From Acidovorax sp. 69 (GTDB taxonomy: Bacteria > Pseudomonadota > Gammaproteobacteria > Burkholderiales > Burkholderiaceae_C), in the NCBI RefSeq assembly GCF_002797445.1, contig NZ_PGEP01000001.1, forward strand, positions 3,782,501 through 3,846,500: DNA of 64,000 nucleotides, read 5' to 3'. Positions 1 to 8,748 of this stretch are shown here, piece after piece. Position numbers and translations under genes: made by a program. The notes below the pieces were generated by a model. The model was not told the origin of the DNA. It searched no databases and saw nothing but the letters and a program-made list of their open reading frames with translations. The first letter of the stretch is position 1; each line of letters opens with the position of its first letter.

Positions 1-978
1 GCCATCCTGGCTGCGGCCATCCGAAGTGGCGTTGGCCTGCCCTATGGCTGCAAGGACGGTGCCTGCGGTTCCTGCAAGTGCAAGAAGCTCAGCGGCTCCG
101 TGCAACACGGCGAACACCAGGCCAAGGCCCTTTCCGCGGAGGAAGAGGCTGCAGGCCTTGTGCTGACCTGCTGTGCCCACCCCTTGTCGGATGTGGTGCT
201 GGAGTCCCGCCAGGTCACCGACGAGAGCGCCTACCCCGTCAAGAAGATGCCCGTGCGCGTCGCCACGCTGGAAAAAAAGTCGCATGACGTGATGCAGGTG
301 CGCCTGCAGTTGCCCGCCGCAGACACCTTCCGCTACCACGCAGGCCAGTACATCGAATTCATCCTGCGCGACGGCGCACGCCGCGCCTACTCGATGGCCA
401 ACGCCCCCCACACGCAGACCGAGACGCCTGGCGTCGAGCTGCACATCCGCCACATGGCGGGCGGCAAGTTCACCGACCATGTGTTCGGTGCGATGAAGGA
501 GAAGGAAATCCTGCGCGTCGAAGGCCCGTTCGGCAGCTTCTTCCTGCGCGAGGACTCGGACAAACCCATCATTCTGCTGGCCTCAGGCACGGGCTTTGCA
601 CCCATCAAGGCCCTTATCGAGCACCTGCAATTCAAGGGCATCACCCGCCCGGTCACGCTGTATTGGGGCGGCCGCCGCCCGGGTGACCTGTACATGCACG
701 ACTGGGTTCTGGCCCGCACCGCCGACATGCCTCACCTCCACTACGTGCCCGTGGTGTCCGATGCGCAGCCCGAAGACGCCTGGACAGGCCGCACCGGCTT
801 CGTGCACCAGGCGGTGCTGGATGACTTCGCCGACCTCTCGGGCCACCAGGTCTACGCCTGCGGCGCCCCTATCGTGGTCGACTCCGCCCGGGATGCCTAC
901 AGCGCCCAGCGCGGCCTGCCCGCCGAAGAATTCTTCGCCGACTCATTCACCTCCGAGGCCGACAAACACGGCGCATGA
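1..978 (+). CDS. 2Fe-2S ferredoxin/FAD-NAD(P) oxidoreductase, CDP-6-deoxy-glucoseen reductase type (5' end missing)
   Basis: A fused electron-transfer protein that would pass electrons from NAD(P)H through FAD to a [2Fe-2S] centre and on to an unknown oxygenase or dehydratase. The gene is open from the first base, so the N-terminus lies outside the window; 325 residues are visible. The ferredoxin cluster cysteines are at visible residues 17, 22, 25 and about 57 (CxxxxCxxC plus a distal C). The FAD-binding RAYS motif is near residue 128 and the NAD(P)-binding GTGFAPIKAL motif near 196, as in the ferredoxin-NADP reductase family. Family members are often named CDP-6-deoxy-delta-3,4-glucoseen reductase, but the same architecture serves aromatic oxygenases (BenC, VanB-like), so the substrate is not known. 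The stop overlaps the following kinase start by ATGA. Confidence 0.85.
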   Translation, partial: AILAAAIRSGVGLPYGCKDGACGSCKCKKLSGSVQHGEHQAKALSAEEEAAGLVLTCCAHPLSDVVLESRQVTDESAYPVKKMPVRVATLEKKSHDVMQVRLQLPAADTFRYHAGQYIEFILRDGARRAYSMANAPHTQTETPGVELHIRHMAGGKFTDHVFGAMKEKEILRVEGPFGSFFLREDSDKPIILLASGTGFAPIKALIEHLQFKGITRPVTLYWGGRRPGDLYMHDWVLARTADMPHLHYVPVVSDAQPEDAWTGRTGFVHQAVLDDFADLSGHQVYACGAPIVVDSARDAYSAQRGLPAEEFFADSFTSEADKHGA

Positions 979-3164
979 GCGTGACCGAGCGCGCCGCGCC
1001 CGCCGGCTCCACCGAGGCAGGGGCAACGCGCCCCACGCCCCGGCTGCGCTGGGGCGCGGGGTTCATCGCCGCCATGTTGTGCCTGGCCGTGCTGCTGGTG
1101 CTGGGTGCGGGCGAATGGGCCGCCCAGAGCGAGCGCGACACGCAGTGGGACAACCTGCGCCGCTCAGGCGAAGTGCAGGCACTGGCCCTGCGGGGGGTCG
1201 CCACCCGCTACAACTACCTGCCCTTTACAGCGGCCCAGCACCCACTGGTGAGTCAACTGCTGCACCACCCGGAGGCACAGGGTGTTCGCGATGCCGCCAA
1301 TGCCTACCTGCAGACCGTGAACCATCACGCAGGCTCCGACATGCTCTATGTGATGGACCTGCAGGGCCTCACGCTCGCATCGAGCAACTGGGACACCCCC
1401 AACAGCTTTGTGAACCAGAACTACCAGAACCGACCCTACTTCAGGGACGCTCTGGACGGCGGGACCGGACGCTTCTATGGCGTAGGCAAGACCACGGGCG
1501 AGCCCGGCTTGTTCGTGTCCGCGCCGGTGCGGGAAAACGGCAGAGTGATTGGCGTGGTGGCTGTCAAGGTGCGCATGGAACCCATTGCCAACCCCTGGGA
1601 GCAGTTGCGCGACCCGGTGTTTGTGGCAGACGAGCGCGGCATCGTGTTCCTGGGCTCGGTACCTGCGTGGCTTTACCGCACCAGCCGGCCTGTACCTGAC
1701 GCCGATGTGCAGCAACTCCAGCACAACGAACAGTACGGCACCGGCTGGACGCCGCGCCCCGTACCTTGGGCGTTGCGCCTGCTGGACGACCAGCCCGGTG
1801 CCGAACTGCGCCTTGCGGGCAACGGCAAGCAGTACCTTGCGTTCGAGGAGCCGCTGCCCGACCTGGGCTGGACGCTCACCGTCACGGCAGACCGCCGCGT
1901 GATCACCGTGGCACGCCAGCAGGCCTGGGCGCTGGCCACACTGGCGTCGGGCCTGCTGGTGCTGGGGGCGCTCTACTGGCAGCTGCGCGAGCGCCGCCTG
2001 GCAGAAAACCGCCAGGCCCGCATCGGGCTGGAACAGCGCGTACAGGAGCGCACCCACGCACTGCAACAGGCCCAGGCCTTCCGCCAGTCGATGGAGGACT
2101 CGCTGCTGGTGGGCATGCGCGCCCGCGACCTGGAAGGCCACATCGTCTATGTGAACGCCGCCATGTGCGACATGGTGGGCTACAGCGCCGATGAACTCAT
2201 CGGCCAGTTGCCGCCCTACCCCTACTGGCACCCGGATGACCTCGACCGGCACTGGAACGACAGTGACACCATCCTGGCTGGCAAAGCCACGCCCCAGGGC
2301 AAGGAAAACCGCCTGCGTCACCGCAACGGCTCGGACGTGTACACCATGTTCTACACGGCACACCTCATCGACGGCAACGGCCAGCACATCGGCTGGATGA
2401 GTTCGGTGGTGGATATCACGGCGCAAAAACGTGCCGAAGAACAGCAGCAACAACGCGAAACACAGCTGCAACGCGTGCAGCGCGTCGTTACCGTGGGCGA
2501 GATGGCATCCACCCTGGCGCACGAACTCAACCAGCCCCTGGCCGCCCTGGTCAACTACGCAGCGGCAGCGCGCGTTCTGGCCGCACAAGGCAAGACAGAA
2601 GCACTCAACGACAGCCTGGCGGCACTGTCCACGCAGGCACTGCGGGCGTCGGACATCGTGGGCCGCATCCGGCGCTGGGTGCGCCAGCACCCCGAAACCC
2701 GCGAGCCCTGCGACCTGCAGGCCATCGTCGAGCAGTCCCTGGGCCTGCTGCTGCGCGCCGAGGCCCGCCGCCATGGAATTCCCGTGCGCATCGACCTGCC
2801 CCCCGCCCCCCTGCGCGTCAGCGCAGACCGCGTGCTGCTGGAGCAGGTGGTGATCAACCTCGGCCTCAATGCCCTGCAGGCCATGCAAACCCACACGCCT
2901 CCGCCCGGTGGGCACGAACTGCGATTGCGCATCGTGGCCGATGGTGGACACGCCCTGGTGCAAGTGCTCGACCGAGGCCCGGGGCTGCCCCCTGAGATCG
3001 CCGAGCGCCTGTTCGAGCCTTTTTTCACCACCCGCTCGGACGGGCTGGGTCTGGGCCTGAACATCTGCCGCTCCATCGTCGAGAGCATGGGCGGGGAGCT
3101 GCAGGCACGCCACCGCGACGGCGGCGGTGCCCTCTTCGAGATCCGGCTGCCCCTCGACCCGTGA
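975..3164 (+). CDS. Membrane sensor histidine kinase, DctB-like, with extracytoplasmic sensor and PAS domain
   Basis: Sensor kinase of a two-component pair. The 729 residues read as: transmembrane helix about 30-50, a periplasmic dCache-like sensor region to about 310, a second helix about 318-337, a short coiled stretch rich in R/E/Q, a PAS domain about 370-485, a dimerisation/phosphoacceptor domain with His516 in LAHELNQP, and an ATPase domain with the N box (NLGLNALQAM, about 627) and a G box DGLGLGLN near the C-terminus. The LAHELNQPL form of the H box is typical of kinases of the DctB/FixL group. It overlaps the upstream reductase by 4 bp and the regulator downstream by 4 bp (GTGA), so translation of all three may be coupled. 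The ligand is unknown; C4-dicarboxylates or other organic acids are the usual guess for this architecture. Confidence 0.9.
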   Translation: MSVTERAAPAGSTEAGATRPTPRLRWGAGFIAAMLCLAVLLVLGAGEWAAQSERDTQWDNLRRSGEVQALALRGVATRYNYLPFTAAQHPLVSQLLHHPEAQGVRDAANAYLQTVNHHAGSDMLYVMDLQGLTLASSNWDTPNSFVNQNYQNRPYFRDALDGGTGRFYGVGKTTGEPGLFVSAPVRENGRVIGVVAVKVRMEPIANPWEQLRDPVFVADERGIVFLGSVPAWLYRTSRPVPDADVQQLQHNEQYGTGWTPRPVPWALRLLDDQPGAELRLAGNGKQYLAFEEPLPDLGWTLTVTADRRVITVARQQAWALATLASGLLVLGALYWQLRERRLAENRQARIGLEQRVQERTHALQQAQAFRQSMEDSLLVGMRARDLEGHIVYVNAAMCDMVGYSADELIGQLPPYPYWHPDDLDRHWNDSDTILAGKATPQGKENRLRHRNGSDVYTMFYTAHLIDGNGQHIGWMSSVVDITAQKRAEEQQQQRETQLQRVQRVVTVGEMASTLAHELNQPLAALVNYAAAARVLAAQGKTEALNDSLAALSTQALRASDIVGRIRRWVRQHPETREPCDLQAIVEQSLGLLLRAEARRHGIPVRIDLPPAPLRVSADRVLLEQVVINLGLNALQAMQTHTPPPGGHELRLRIVADGGHALVQVLDRGPGLPPEIAERLFEPFFTTRSDGLGLGLNICRSIVESMGGELQARHRDGGGALFEIRLPLDP

Positions 3165-3850
3165 ACCACCGCACCATGACCCACGCACACCTGGCTCCCG
3201 CCGCCGACACGCTGGTCCACATCGTGGACGATGACGAGGGCGTGCGCCAGTCGCTGGCCGCGCTGCTGCTCGCGCGCGGGTACACCGTCCACACCTTCAC
3301 CGGCGGGGCCACATTCCTGTCGCAGGCCAGCCTGGCACAGCCCGGCTGCGTACTGCTGGACCTGCGCATGGACGGCATGAGTGGCCTGCAGGTGTTCGAA
3401 GCCATGCGCCAGCAAGGTACCGTCCTCAAAACGGTGTTCCTGTCGGCCCATGGCGAGCTGGCATCGGCCGTGGCCGCCGTCAAGCAAGGGGCAGTCGACT
3501 GGCTGGAAAAGCCCTGCGACGAGCAGACCTTGCTGGCCGCCGTCTCGAAAGCCACGCACCTGTCACAAGAGCAAGCGCACCAAATGCAGAGGCGTGGCCT
3601 GCTGCTGGAGCGCTGGAACGCGCTCAGCCCCCGTCAGCAAGAGGTGGCACAACTGCTGGCCACCGGTATCAGCAGCAAGGAGGTCGCCCGCGCCCTGGCC
3701 CAGCGCGACCCCGAACGCCCCATCGACCCCCGCACAGTGGACACCCACCGGTCCGCCATCTTCCTGAAACTGGACATCCGTTCATCACACGAGCTGGGAA
3801 TGTTGGTGGAGGATCTGGGCCTTTCTGGAAGCCCGTCTCACCCCCTTTGA
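3161..3850 (+). CDS. FixJ/DctR-type response regulator (receiver + LuxR-type HTH)
   Basis: Transcription factor partner of the kinase it overlaps. Receiver domain about residues 17-135 with the acidic cluster DDD at 23-25, phosphoacceptor Asp67 (VLLDLRMDG) and Lys117 (LEKP). A LuxR-type helix-turn-helix begins at LSPRQQEV (about 154). The loop between the scaffold and recognition helices is longer than in FixJ: an extra segment ALAQRDPERPIDPRTVDTHR stands where about eight fewer residues are usual. GTG at 3161 gives the 4-bp overlap with the kinase; an ATG at 3176 is an alternative start. Likely targets nearby are the transport gene downstream, which is an inference from position only. Confidence 0.88.
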   Translation: MNHRTMTHAHLAPAADTLVHIVDDDEGVRQSLAALLLARGYTVHTFTGGATFLSQASLAQPGCVLLDLRMDGMSGLQVFEAMRQQGTVLKTVFLSAHGELASAVAAVKQGAVDWLEKPCDEQTLLAAVSKATHLSQEQAHQMQRRGLLLERWNALSPRQQEVAQLLATGISSKEVARALAQRDPERPIDPRTVDTHRSAIFLKLDIRSSHELGMLVEDLGLSGSPSHPL

Positions 3851-3858
3851 ACACTCCG

Positions 3859-3888
3859 TTGCAGGGTTTTCGTAAGCCCTCATACGAT
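3859..3888 (+). promoter_or_regulatory. Candidate sigma-70 promoter for the TctC gene
   Basis: TTGCAG at 3859-3864 and TACGAT at 3883-3888 with an 18-bp spacer. The predicted transcript would begin around 3895, only a few bases before the ATG at 3900 and about 14 before the ATG at 3909, so the leader would be very short. Seen by eye only. Confidence 0.35.
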
Positions 3889-3899
3889 TTTTTTGCACA

Positions 3900-4889
3900 A
3901 TGGCCCCCATGAACCGCAGAAACCTCCTCCTCGCCAGCGCCGCTGCAGCCGCAGTGGTTCTCTCTCCATCTGCCACTTGGGCTCAGGATGCGGGCCAGCC
4001 GATCCGCCTGATCGTGCCCTACGCCCCCGGTGGCCCCATCGATGTGACGGCCCGCGCGCTGGCCGAACGGGTGCGCGATTCACTGGGCACGGTGATCATC
4101 GACAACAAGGGCGGTGCGGGCGGCAATATCGGTGCAGATGCCATTGCCAAGGCCGCTCCGGATGGCCTGACCATCGGCATCGCCGCCACCGCCACGCACG
4201 CGGTCAACCCCTGGCTGTACACCCGCATGCCCTATGACGCTGGCAAGGACTTCGCCGGTATCACGCAAATGGTGCGCGTGCCCAACGTGCTGGTCATGAA
4301 CGCCGCCAAGGCCGAGCAACTCAAGATCCACACCGTGGCCGATCTGATTGCCTACGCCAAGGCGAACCCCGCCAAGCTCAACTACGGCAGTGGCGGCAAC
4401 GGCAGCGCGGGCCACCTGGCGGGCGAAATGTTCAAGCAGCGCGCAGGCATCTACGCATTGCACATCCCCTACCGGGGTGCCAATCCCGCACAGCTGGCCC
4501 TGTTGGCAGGCGAGGTGGACTTCAACATCGACAACCTCGCTGCCGCCGCGCCCAACATCCGCGCGGGCAAGCTCAAGGCACTGGCTGTGACATCGCTCGA
4601 TGCGTCTGCATCGCTGCCCGGCGTGCCTCCGCTGTCGACCACATTCAAGGGATTCTCCATCGACACCTGGTGGGGCCTGGTGGCCCCCGCGGCCACCCCC
4701 AAGCCCATCATCGACAAGCTGAACAAGGCTTTTGTGGCAGCCCTCAATGCGCCCGAGACCAAGACCCGCTTTGGCGCCCTGCTGGCCGAACCCGTGGCCA
4801 CCACGCCACAGCAGTTCGACAGCTTCATGGCGACCGAGCGGGCCAAGTACCAGCAGGTCGTGAAAGCCTCCGGCGCGAAGGTGGACTGA
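3900..4889 (+). CDS. Tripartite tricarboxylate transporter substrate-binding protein (Bug/TctC family)
   Basis: Periplasmic solute-binding protein of the Bug family, which captures carboxylates or related small molecules for TctAB-type transporters; betaproteobacteria carry many orphan copies. Length 329 is typical. An N-terminal signal is visible: MNRRN followed by a long Ala-rich hydrophobic run and a cleavage region near TWAQD. Family landmarks include the PIRLIVPYAPGG strand near the mature N-terminus, the DNKGGAGGNIGADAIAKA loop, and the C-terminal region with the FDSFMATERAKYQQVVKASGAK signature. No tctA or tctB lies beside it, so it is an orphan. The start could be ATG 3900 or ATG 3909; the second gives a more usual signal peptide. 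It follows the two-component pair in the same direction, which suggests but does not prove control by that pair. Confidence 0.92.
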   Translation: MAPMNRRNLLLASAAAAAVVLSPSATWAQDAGQPIRLIVPYAPGGPIDVTARALAERVRDSLGTVIIDNKGGAGGNIGADAIAKAAPDGLTIGIAATATHAVNPWLYTRMPYDAGKDFAGITQMVRVPNVLVMNAAKAEQLKIHTVADLIAYAKANPAKLNYGSGGNGSAGHLAGEMFKQRAGIYALHIPYRGANPAQLALLAGEVDFNIDNLAAAAPNIRAGKLKALAVTSLDASASLPGVPPLSTTFKGFSIDTWWGLVAPAATPKPIIDKLNKAFVAALNAPETKTRFGALLAEPVATTPQQFDSFMATERAKYQQVVKASGAKVD

Positions 4890-4913
4890 GCCCACACCAC
4901 CGCCTTGGATTTA

Positions 4914-4974
4914 AGAAAAAAAGGCTGCTAGCGCTTATAAATAAAGCGCCAGCAGCTATTTTTTTGATAGTAAA
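4914..4974 (+). repeat. Dispersed AGCGCT-type repeat, copy 1
   Basis: Copy of the repeat family described in the findings: GGCtgctAGCGCTTAtaaATAAAGCGCcagCAGCTAT followed by a T run and GATAG. It lies between two converging genes (TctC ends 4889, folK ends 4979) and contains an inverted AGCGCT/AGCGC core and T/A runs, so it may also end transcription from either side. Confidence 0.7.
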
Positions 4975-4978
4975 TTCT

Positions 4979-5509
4979 TCAAACCCCAGCCACCCAGCCC
5001 GGGCCCTGCAGTGGCTCTATGGACTGGTCTGCCACCTTGGACAAGGCTGACGCATCCACCCGTTGTGGCACCAGATCAGCCAAAGGGCGCAGCACAAACG
5101 CACGCTCCATCATGCGGGGGTGGGGCACGACCAGCTCGGGGGTGTCGATCACCTGGTCGCCAAACCACAGGATGTCCAGGTCCAGCGTGCGCGGCGCGTT
5201 GCGGTAAGGGCGCTCGCGGCCAGCGGATTGTTCGATGATTTGCAAGGCCTGGAGCAGGGCCTGCGGTGTGAGGGTTGTGGCCAACTCGGCCACGGCATTG
5301 CGGTAGTCGGGCCCACCCGCATCCACCGGCGCACTGCCATAGAGCGGTGATACCCGCTCCACCCGGGTGCCCGGCAATTGCCCAATGGCGTGCAAGGCCG
5401 ATCGCAAAGTGGCCTCCCGGTCACCCAGATTGGCTCCCAGGCCCACAAACACCCCCGACAGCGCCGGGGGCCCTTCAGGCACCCCAAGCAACATGTCCAC
5501 CGGGCCCAC
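4979..5509 (-). CDS. folK: 2-amino-4-hydroxy-6-hydroxymethyldihydropteridine diphosphokinase
   Basis: Transfers pyrophosphate from ATP to 6-hydroxymethyl-7,8-dihydropterin in folate synthesis. Recognised by VFVGLGANLGDRE near the N-terminus, the YGSAPVD segment, and the signature RTLDLDILWFGD followed by VVPHPRMMERAFVLRPL. The total of 176 residues is slightly above the usual 160-170. The frame begins with GTG at 5509, directly abutting the pcnB stop (5510-5512); an in-frame ATG at 5494 (MLLGVPEG) would give 171 residues and is the more conventional start. The gene follows pcnB in one transcription unit, a pairing common in proteobacteria. Confidence 0.95.
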   Translation of the reverse strand: MGPVDMLLGVPEGPPALSGVFVGLGANLGDREATLRSALHAIGQLPGTRVERVSPLYGSAPVDAGGPDYRNAVAELATTLTPQALLQALQIIEQSAGRERPYRNAPRTLDLDILWFGDQVIDTPELVVPHPRMMERAFVLRPLADLVPQRVDASALSKVADQSIEPLQGPGWVAGV

Positions 5510-7093
5510 TCACTCGCCCGCTGCAGAGGGACCGGTGCCCTCACCGCTGCCTGGCTTGCGGCGACGGCGGCGGCGCTTCTTGGGGGCATCGCCTTCCGGG
5601 GCCAGCTCGGGCTCGCCACCTGCGGGCCCAGACTCCGTGGCCGGGCCCGCCACACGCGGCGGCGCGGCGGGCGCGCTGCGCGGCACGCGCTTGACCACCG
5701 GCTGGGCCTTCTGGCGCGCCTTCTGCTCTTCACGGGCCTGGTCCATCAGGTCGTCGCGGCGCTCGTCGTCAGCCGCCTGGAAGTCCTGCCACCATTCGGC
5801 CAAGGCCTCTTCGACCTCGCCCACATCGGCGCGCAGGCGCATGAAATCGAAACCGGCGCGAAAACGCGGCTGTATCACCATGCCAAACGGCGTGCTGCCC
5901 ACGCGTTTTTCAAAGCGGGGCTGCATGACCCAGATCTCGCGCATGTCGGCAGCCAGCTTGCCGCGGCCCGACACGTCACCAATGCGTTTGTCGAACACCT
6001 CGTCGATGGCTTCTTGCAGCGCAGGCAGCGGGTGGTGGCGCTGGTTCAGGCGTTCTTGCCAGCCGTTTCGCACGTCTTCCCACAACACGCAGGCCAGCAA
6101 GAAGCTGGGGGCCACGGGTTTGCCTTCGTTCACGCGGCGGTCGGTATCGACCAGGGCGGCTTTGACAAAGGCACTGTCGGCCCGTTCCACGGCCACGTCC
6201 AGCAACGGGTAAATGCCCTTGGACATGCCCAGCTTGCGCAGCTGCTCGATGGTGGCAATGGCGTGACCGGTTTGCAGCAGCTTGAGCATTTCGTCAAACA
6301 TGCGGCTTTGGGGCACCTCGGCCAGCAGGGCCTGGGACTGCACCAGCGGCTCGGCGGACTTGGCCTCAATGCTGAACCCCAGGGGGCTGAGCTTGGCTGC
6401 AAAACGCACCGCGCGGATGATGCGCACCGGGTCTTCGCGGTAGCGCGTGGCCGGGTCGCCAATCATGCGCAACGTTTTCTTTTTGGCGTCCTGCAAACCC
6501 TTGTGATAGTCCACCACGATCTGGCTGACCGGGTCGTAGTACATGGCGTTCACGGTGAAGTCGCGGCGCGTGGCGTCTTCGTCTTGCGGGCCCCAGACGT
6601 TGTCGCGCAGTACGCGGCCACTGGCGTCCACGGCGTGTTGCATGCCTGACAGCTGGGCTTTGCTGGTCTTTTCGTTGCCTGCCACCTGGCCGGCAGCGGC
6701 GTTGTCGAGGTAGGCGCGGAAGGTGGAGACCTCGATCACCTCGTGCTCACGCCCCCGGCCATGCACCACGTGCACGATGCGAAAGCGCTTGCCGATGATG
6801 AAGGCGCGGCGAAACAGGCCCTTGACCTGCTCGGGCGTGGCGTTGGTGGCCACATCAAAGTCCTTGGGGCGAAGGCCCAGCAGGAGGTCGCGCACGGCGC
6901 CGCCCACAATGTAGGCTTCAAATCCGGCCTGCTTGAGCGTGGCCACCACCTCGGCGGCGCGGCGGTCCACCAGCTCGGGGTTGATGCCGTGGACCGAGGC
7001 GGGCACCTCTTCGCGCTTGCCAAAGTGCGGTTTGCCGCCCGAGGTTCCGGGCGTCGATTTGCCCAGCAATTTGTCGATGAACTTCTTGATCAT
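5510..7093 (-). CDS. pcnB: Poly(A) polymerase (polynucleotide adenylyltransferase)
   Basis: Adds 3' poly(A) tails to RNA, promoting decay. Nucleotidyltransferase head: AYIVGGAVRDLLLG followed by KDFDVATNATPEQV, with the catalytic Asp pair in DFD, and RRDFTVNAMYYDP further on. The neck and body domains include RYREDPVRIIRAVRFAAKLSPLGF, which is diagnostic of the bacterial PAP/CCA class. The C-terminal tail is very basic (PKKRRRRRRK), as in PcnB, and rich in Ala/Pro before that. PcnB and CCA-adding enzymes are hard to separate by sequence, but the basic tail, the 527-residue length and the folK neighbour favour PcnB. Confidence 0.94.
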   Translation of the reverse strand: MIKKFIDKLLGKSTPGTSGGKPHFGKREEVPASVHGINPELVDRRAAEVVATLKQAGFEAYIVGGAVRDLLLGLRPKDFDVATNATPEQVKGLFRRAFIIGKRFRIVHVVHGRGREHEVIEVSTFRAYLDNAAAGQVAGNEKTSKAQLSGMQHAVDASGRVLRDNVWGPQDEDATRRDFTVNAMYYDPVSQIVVDYHKGLQDAKKKTLRMIGDPATRYREDPVRIIRAVRFAAKLSPLGFSIEAKSAEPLVQSQALLAEVPQSRMFDEMLKLLQTGHAIATIEQLRKLGMSKGIYPLLDVAVERADSAFVKAALVDTDRRVNEGKPVAPSFLLACVLWEDVRNGWQERLNQRHHPLPALQEAIDEVFDKRIGDVSGRGKLAADMREIWVMQPRFEKRVGSTPFGMVIQPRFRAGFDFMRLRADVGEVEEALAEWWQDFQAADDERRDDLMDQAREEQKARQKAQPVVKRVPRSAPAAPPRVAGPATESGPAGGEPELAPEGDAPKKRRRRRRKPGSGEGTGPSAAGE

Positions 7094-7130
7094 GGGTAGG
7101 GAGTAGTCAGGGGGTGCCGGAGCACAGGTG

Positions 7131-7841
7131 TCAGGAGGCAGCCTGGCTGGCAGAGGCCGTGAACAGATCCAGTATGCGCCAGCCGCGCTCCTGGGCCAGC
7201 GCGCGCAGGCGTGGGTCGGGGTTGGTGGCGACCGGGTGGTTCACCTTCTCCAGCAAGGGCACGTCGTTCATGGAGTCGCTGTAGAACGTGCTGTCGACGT
7301 CACCCCAACTGAGCTGGCGCTGTGCCATCCATTGTTCCATGCGCTTGACCTTGCCTTCGCGCATGGTGGGGATGCCATCGATCTCGCCGGTGTACCAGCC
7401 GCTGGCATCGCGCACCAGTTGCACCGACAGCAGCTGCGCCACGCCCAGCGCCTGGGCGATGGGCGTGGTCACGAACTCGTTGGTGGCCGTGACGATCAGC
7501 ACTTCATCGCCCGCATCCTGGTGCTGGCGGATGAGGCTGAGCGCCTGGGGCTGGATGGCCGGGGTGATCACGTCACGCATGAACTGCTGGTGTGCAGCCG
7601 CTGCGGCCTCGGGCCCACGCAGGCGCACGGCCTCGGTGGCAAAACGCACGTAGTCATGCACATCCAGCGTGCCCGCCTGGTAGTGGGCATAGAACTCGTC
7701 GTTGCGGCGCGCAAACTCCACGGGATCGTTCCAGCCGATGCGGATGGTGAACTCGCCCCACTCGTAGTCGGAGTCAAGCGGCAGCAGCGTGTGGTCCAGG
7801 TCAAACAGCGCAAGCCGCAAGCGGCGGGGTTCAGAGGTCAT
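7131..7841 (-). CDS. HAD-superfamily hydrolase, SerB-like subfamily IB
   Basis: Probable phosphomonoesterase of 236 residues. HAD motif I is LALFDLDHTLL (nucleophile Asp14, Asp16), motif II lies in VLIVTATNEFV, and motifs III/IV in GKVKRMEQW and TFYSDSMNDVPLL. A cap domain occupies about residues 20-100, as in phosphoserine phosphatase-like HAD-IB enzymes. The substrate is unknown; in Burkholderiales this gene normally lies between hda and pcnB, as here, so it was probably inherited with the block. It lies 37 bp upstream of pcnB and 36 bp downstream of hda, in line with one operon. Confidence 0.88.
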   Translation of the reverse strand: MTSEPRRLRLALFDLDHTLLPLDSDYEWGEFTIRIGWNDPVEFARRNDEFYAHYQAGTLDVHDYVRFATEAVRLRGPEAAAAAHQQFMRDVITPAIQPQALSLIRQHQDAGDEVLIVTATNEFVTTPIAQALGVAQLLSVQLVRDASGWYTGEIDGIPTMREGKVKRMEQWMAQRQLSWGDVDSTFYSDSMNDVPLLEKVNHPVATNPDPRLRALAQERGWRILDLFTASASQAAS

Positions 7842-7877
7842 TCGGGTTCACAGATAAAAGGGGCGCATGGGTCGGCG

Positions 7878-8576
7878 TCATTCCGATTCGAGCATCGTCT
7901 TGAGCAGCGGTATGGTGATCGCGCGCTGGGTGCGCAGCGCAAATGCGTCAAGCTGGTCCAGCAGTTGCATCAGGCTGCCCAGGTCCCGCGAGAAACGGTT
8001 GAGCATGTAGTCCATCACCTCATCGCCCAGGAACACGCCGCGCGCGTCGGCCTCCTGGCGCAGCACCGAACGGCGCTCGGCCTCACCGAGCAGTTGCAAC
8101 TGGAACACATGGCCCCAGCCCAGGCGGCTGCGCAGGTCGTCGCGCAGCGGCAGATCGGCGGGGGGCAGGTTGCCCGCCGCCAGCACCCAGCGCTGGCTGC
8201 CACTGGCGGGGCTGATGGCGTTCACAAACCAGTTGAAGGCGGTGGACTGCTGGGCAGTGCTGTACAGGTGCACGTCGTCCATGACCACAGCGGTCCAGTT
8301 CTCGTCGAAATCAGCCGGTTCAACCACCGAGGGGTCGAGCCAGCCCACACTGGAACCCTGTTCGCGCAGGGCCTGGCGCACAGCCTGGAGCAGGTGGGTC
8401 TTGCCGCTGCCGGGCTCGCCCCACAGGTAGGTGGGCACGGGCGAGCGGGTGGCCTCGCTGCTGCCTGCGCCTGCCGCCAGGCGCAGGTGCTGCAGCGCGG
8501 CCTCGTTCGGGCCCGCAAAAAACCGGGCCAGCGTAGGCCCCGTGGCCAGGCCGATGTCCAGCGCCAGCTGCTTCAT
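7878..8576 (-). CDS. hda: DnaA regulatory inactivator Hda
   Basis: AAA+ protein related to DnaA that, with the DNA-loaded beta clamp, stimulates hydrolysis of DnaA-bound ATP and prevents re-initiation. The start chosen is ATG 8576 because it gives MKQLALDIGL, in which QLALDI resembles the clamp-binding motif found at the Hda N-terminus; the open frame continues upstream but has no such feature. Walker A is GEPGSGKTHLL, Walker B is VVMDDVHLY, and the C-terminus stops at the AAA+ lid without DnaA domain IV. 232 residues is the usual size. It heads the leftward hda-HAD-pcnB-folK block. Confidence 0.93.
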   Translation of the reverse strand: MKQLALDIGLATGPTLARFFAGPNEAALQHLRLAAGAGSSEATRSPVPTYLWGEPGSGKTHLLQAVRQALREQGSSVGWLDPSVVEPADFDENWTAVVMDDVHLYSTAQQSTAFNWFVNAISPASGSQRWVLAAGNLPPADLPLRDDLRSRLGWGHVFQLQLLGEAERRSVLRQEADARGVFLGDEVMDYMLNRFSRDLGSLMQLLDQLDAFALRTQRAITIPLLKTMLESE

Positions 8577-8748
8577 GCGCGGCCCCGCGCCGGCAGGGGC
8601 AGGCCCATGGCAGGCGAAGCAAGAGCGGCAGGCGGTAAATGGATCAGCAGCGGCATCAAAGGTGAATTGGAAAGCGCCTGGCCGTAGGTGACTGCGGCGG
8701 GGCGCGGCGAAAAATGACATACAGCGCGTCACCCCTAACCGGCACCCC

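Noticed and set aside
1164-3188. A long open frame opposite the sensor kinase
   Set aside because: No recognised domain and composition typical of an antisense shadow.
5378-6649. A long open frame on the plus strand across pcnB
   Set aside because: It is a shadow of the high-GC pcnB gene; the deduced protein is rich in Arg/His/Gln with no domain and pcnB is clearly real on the other strand.
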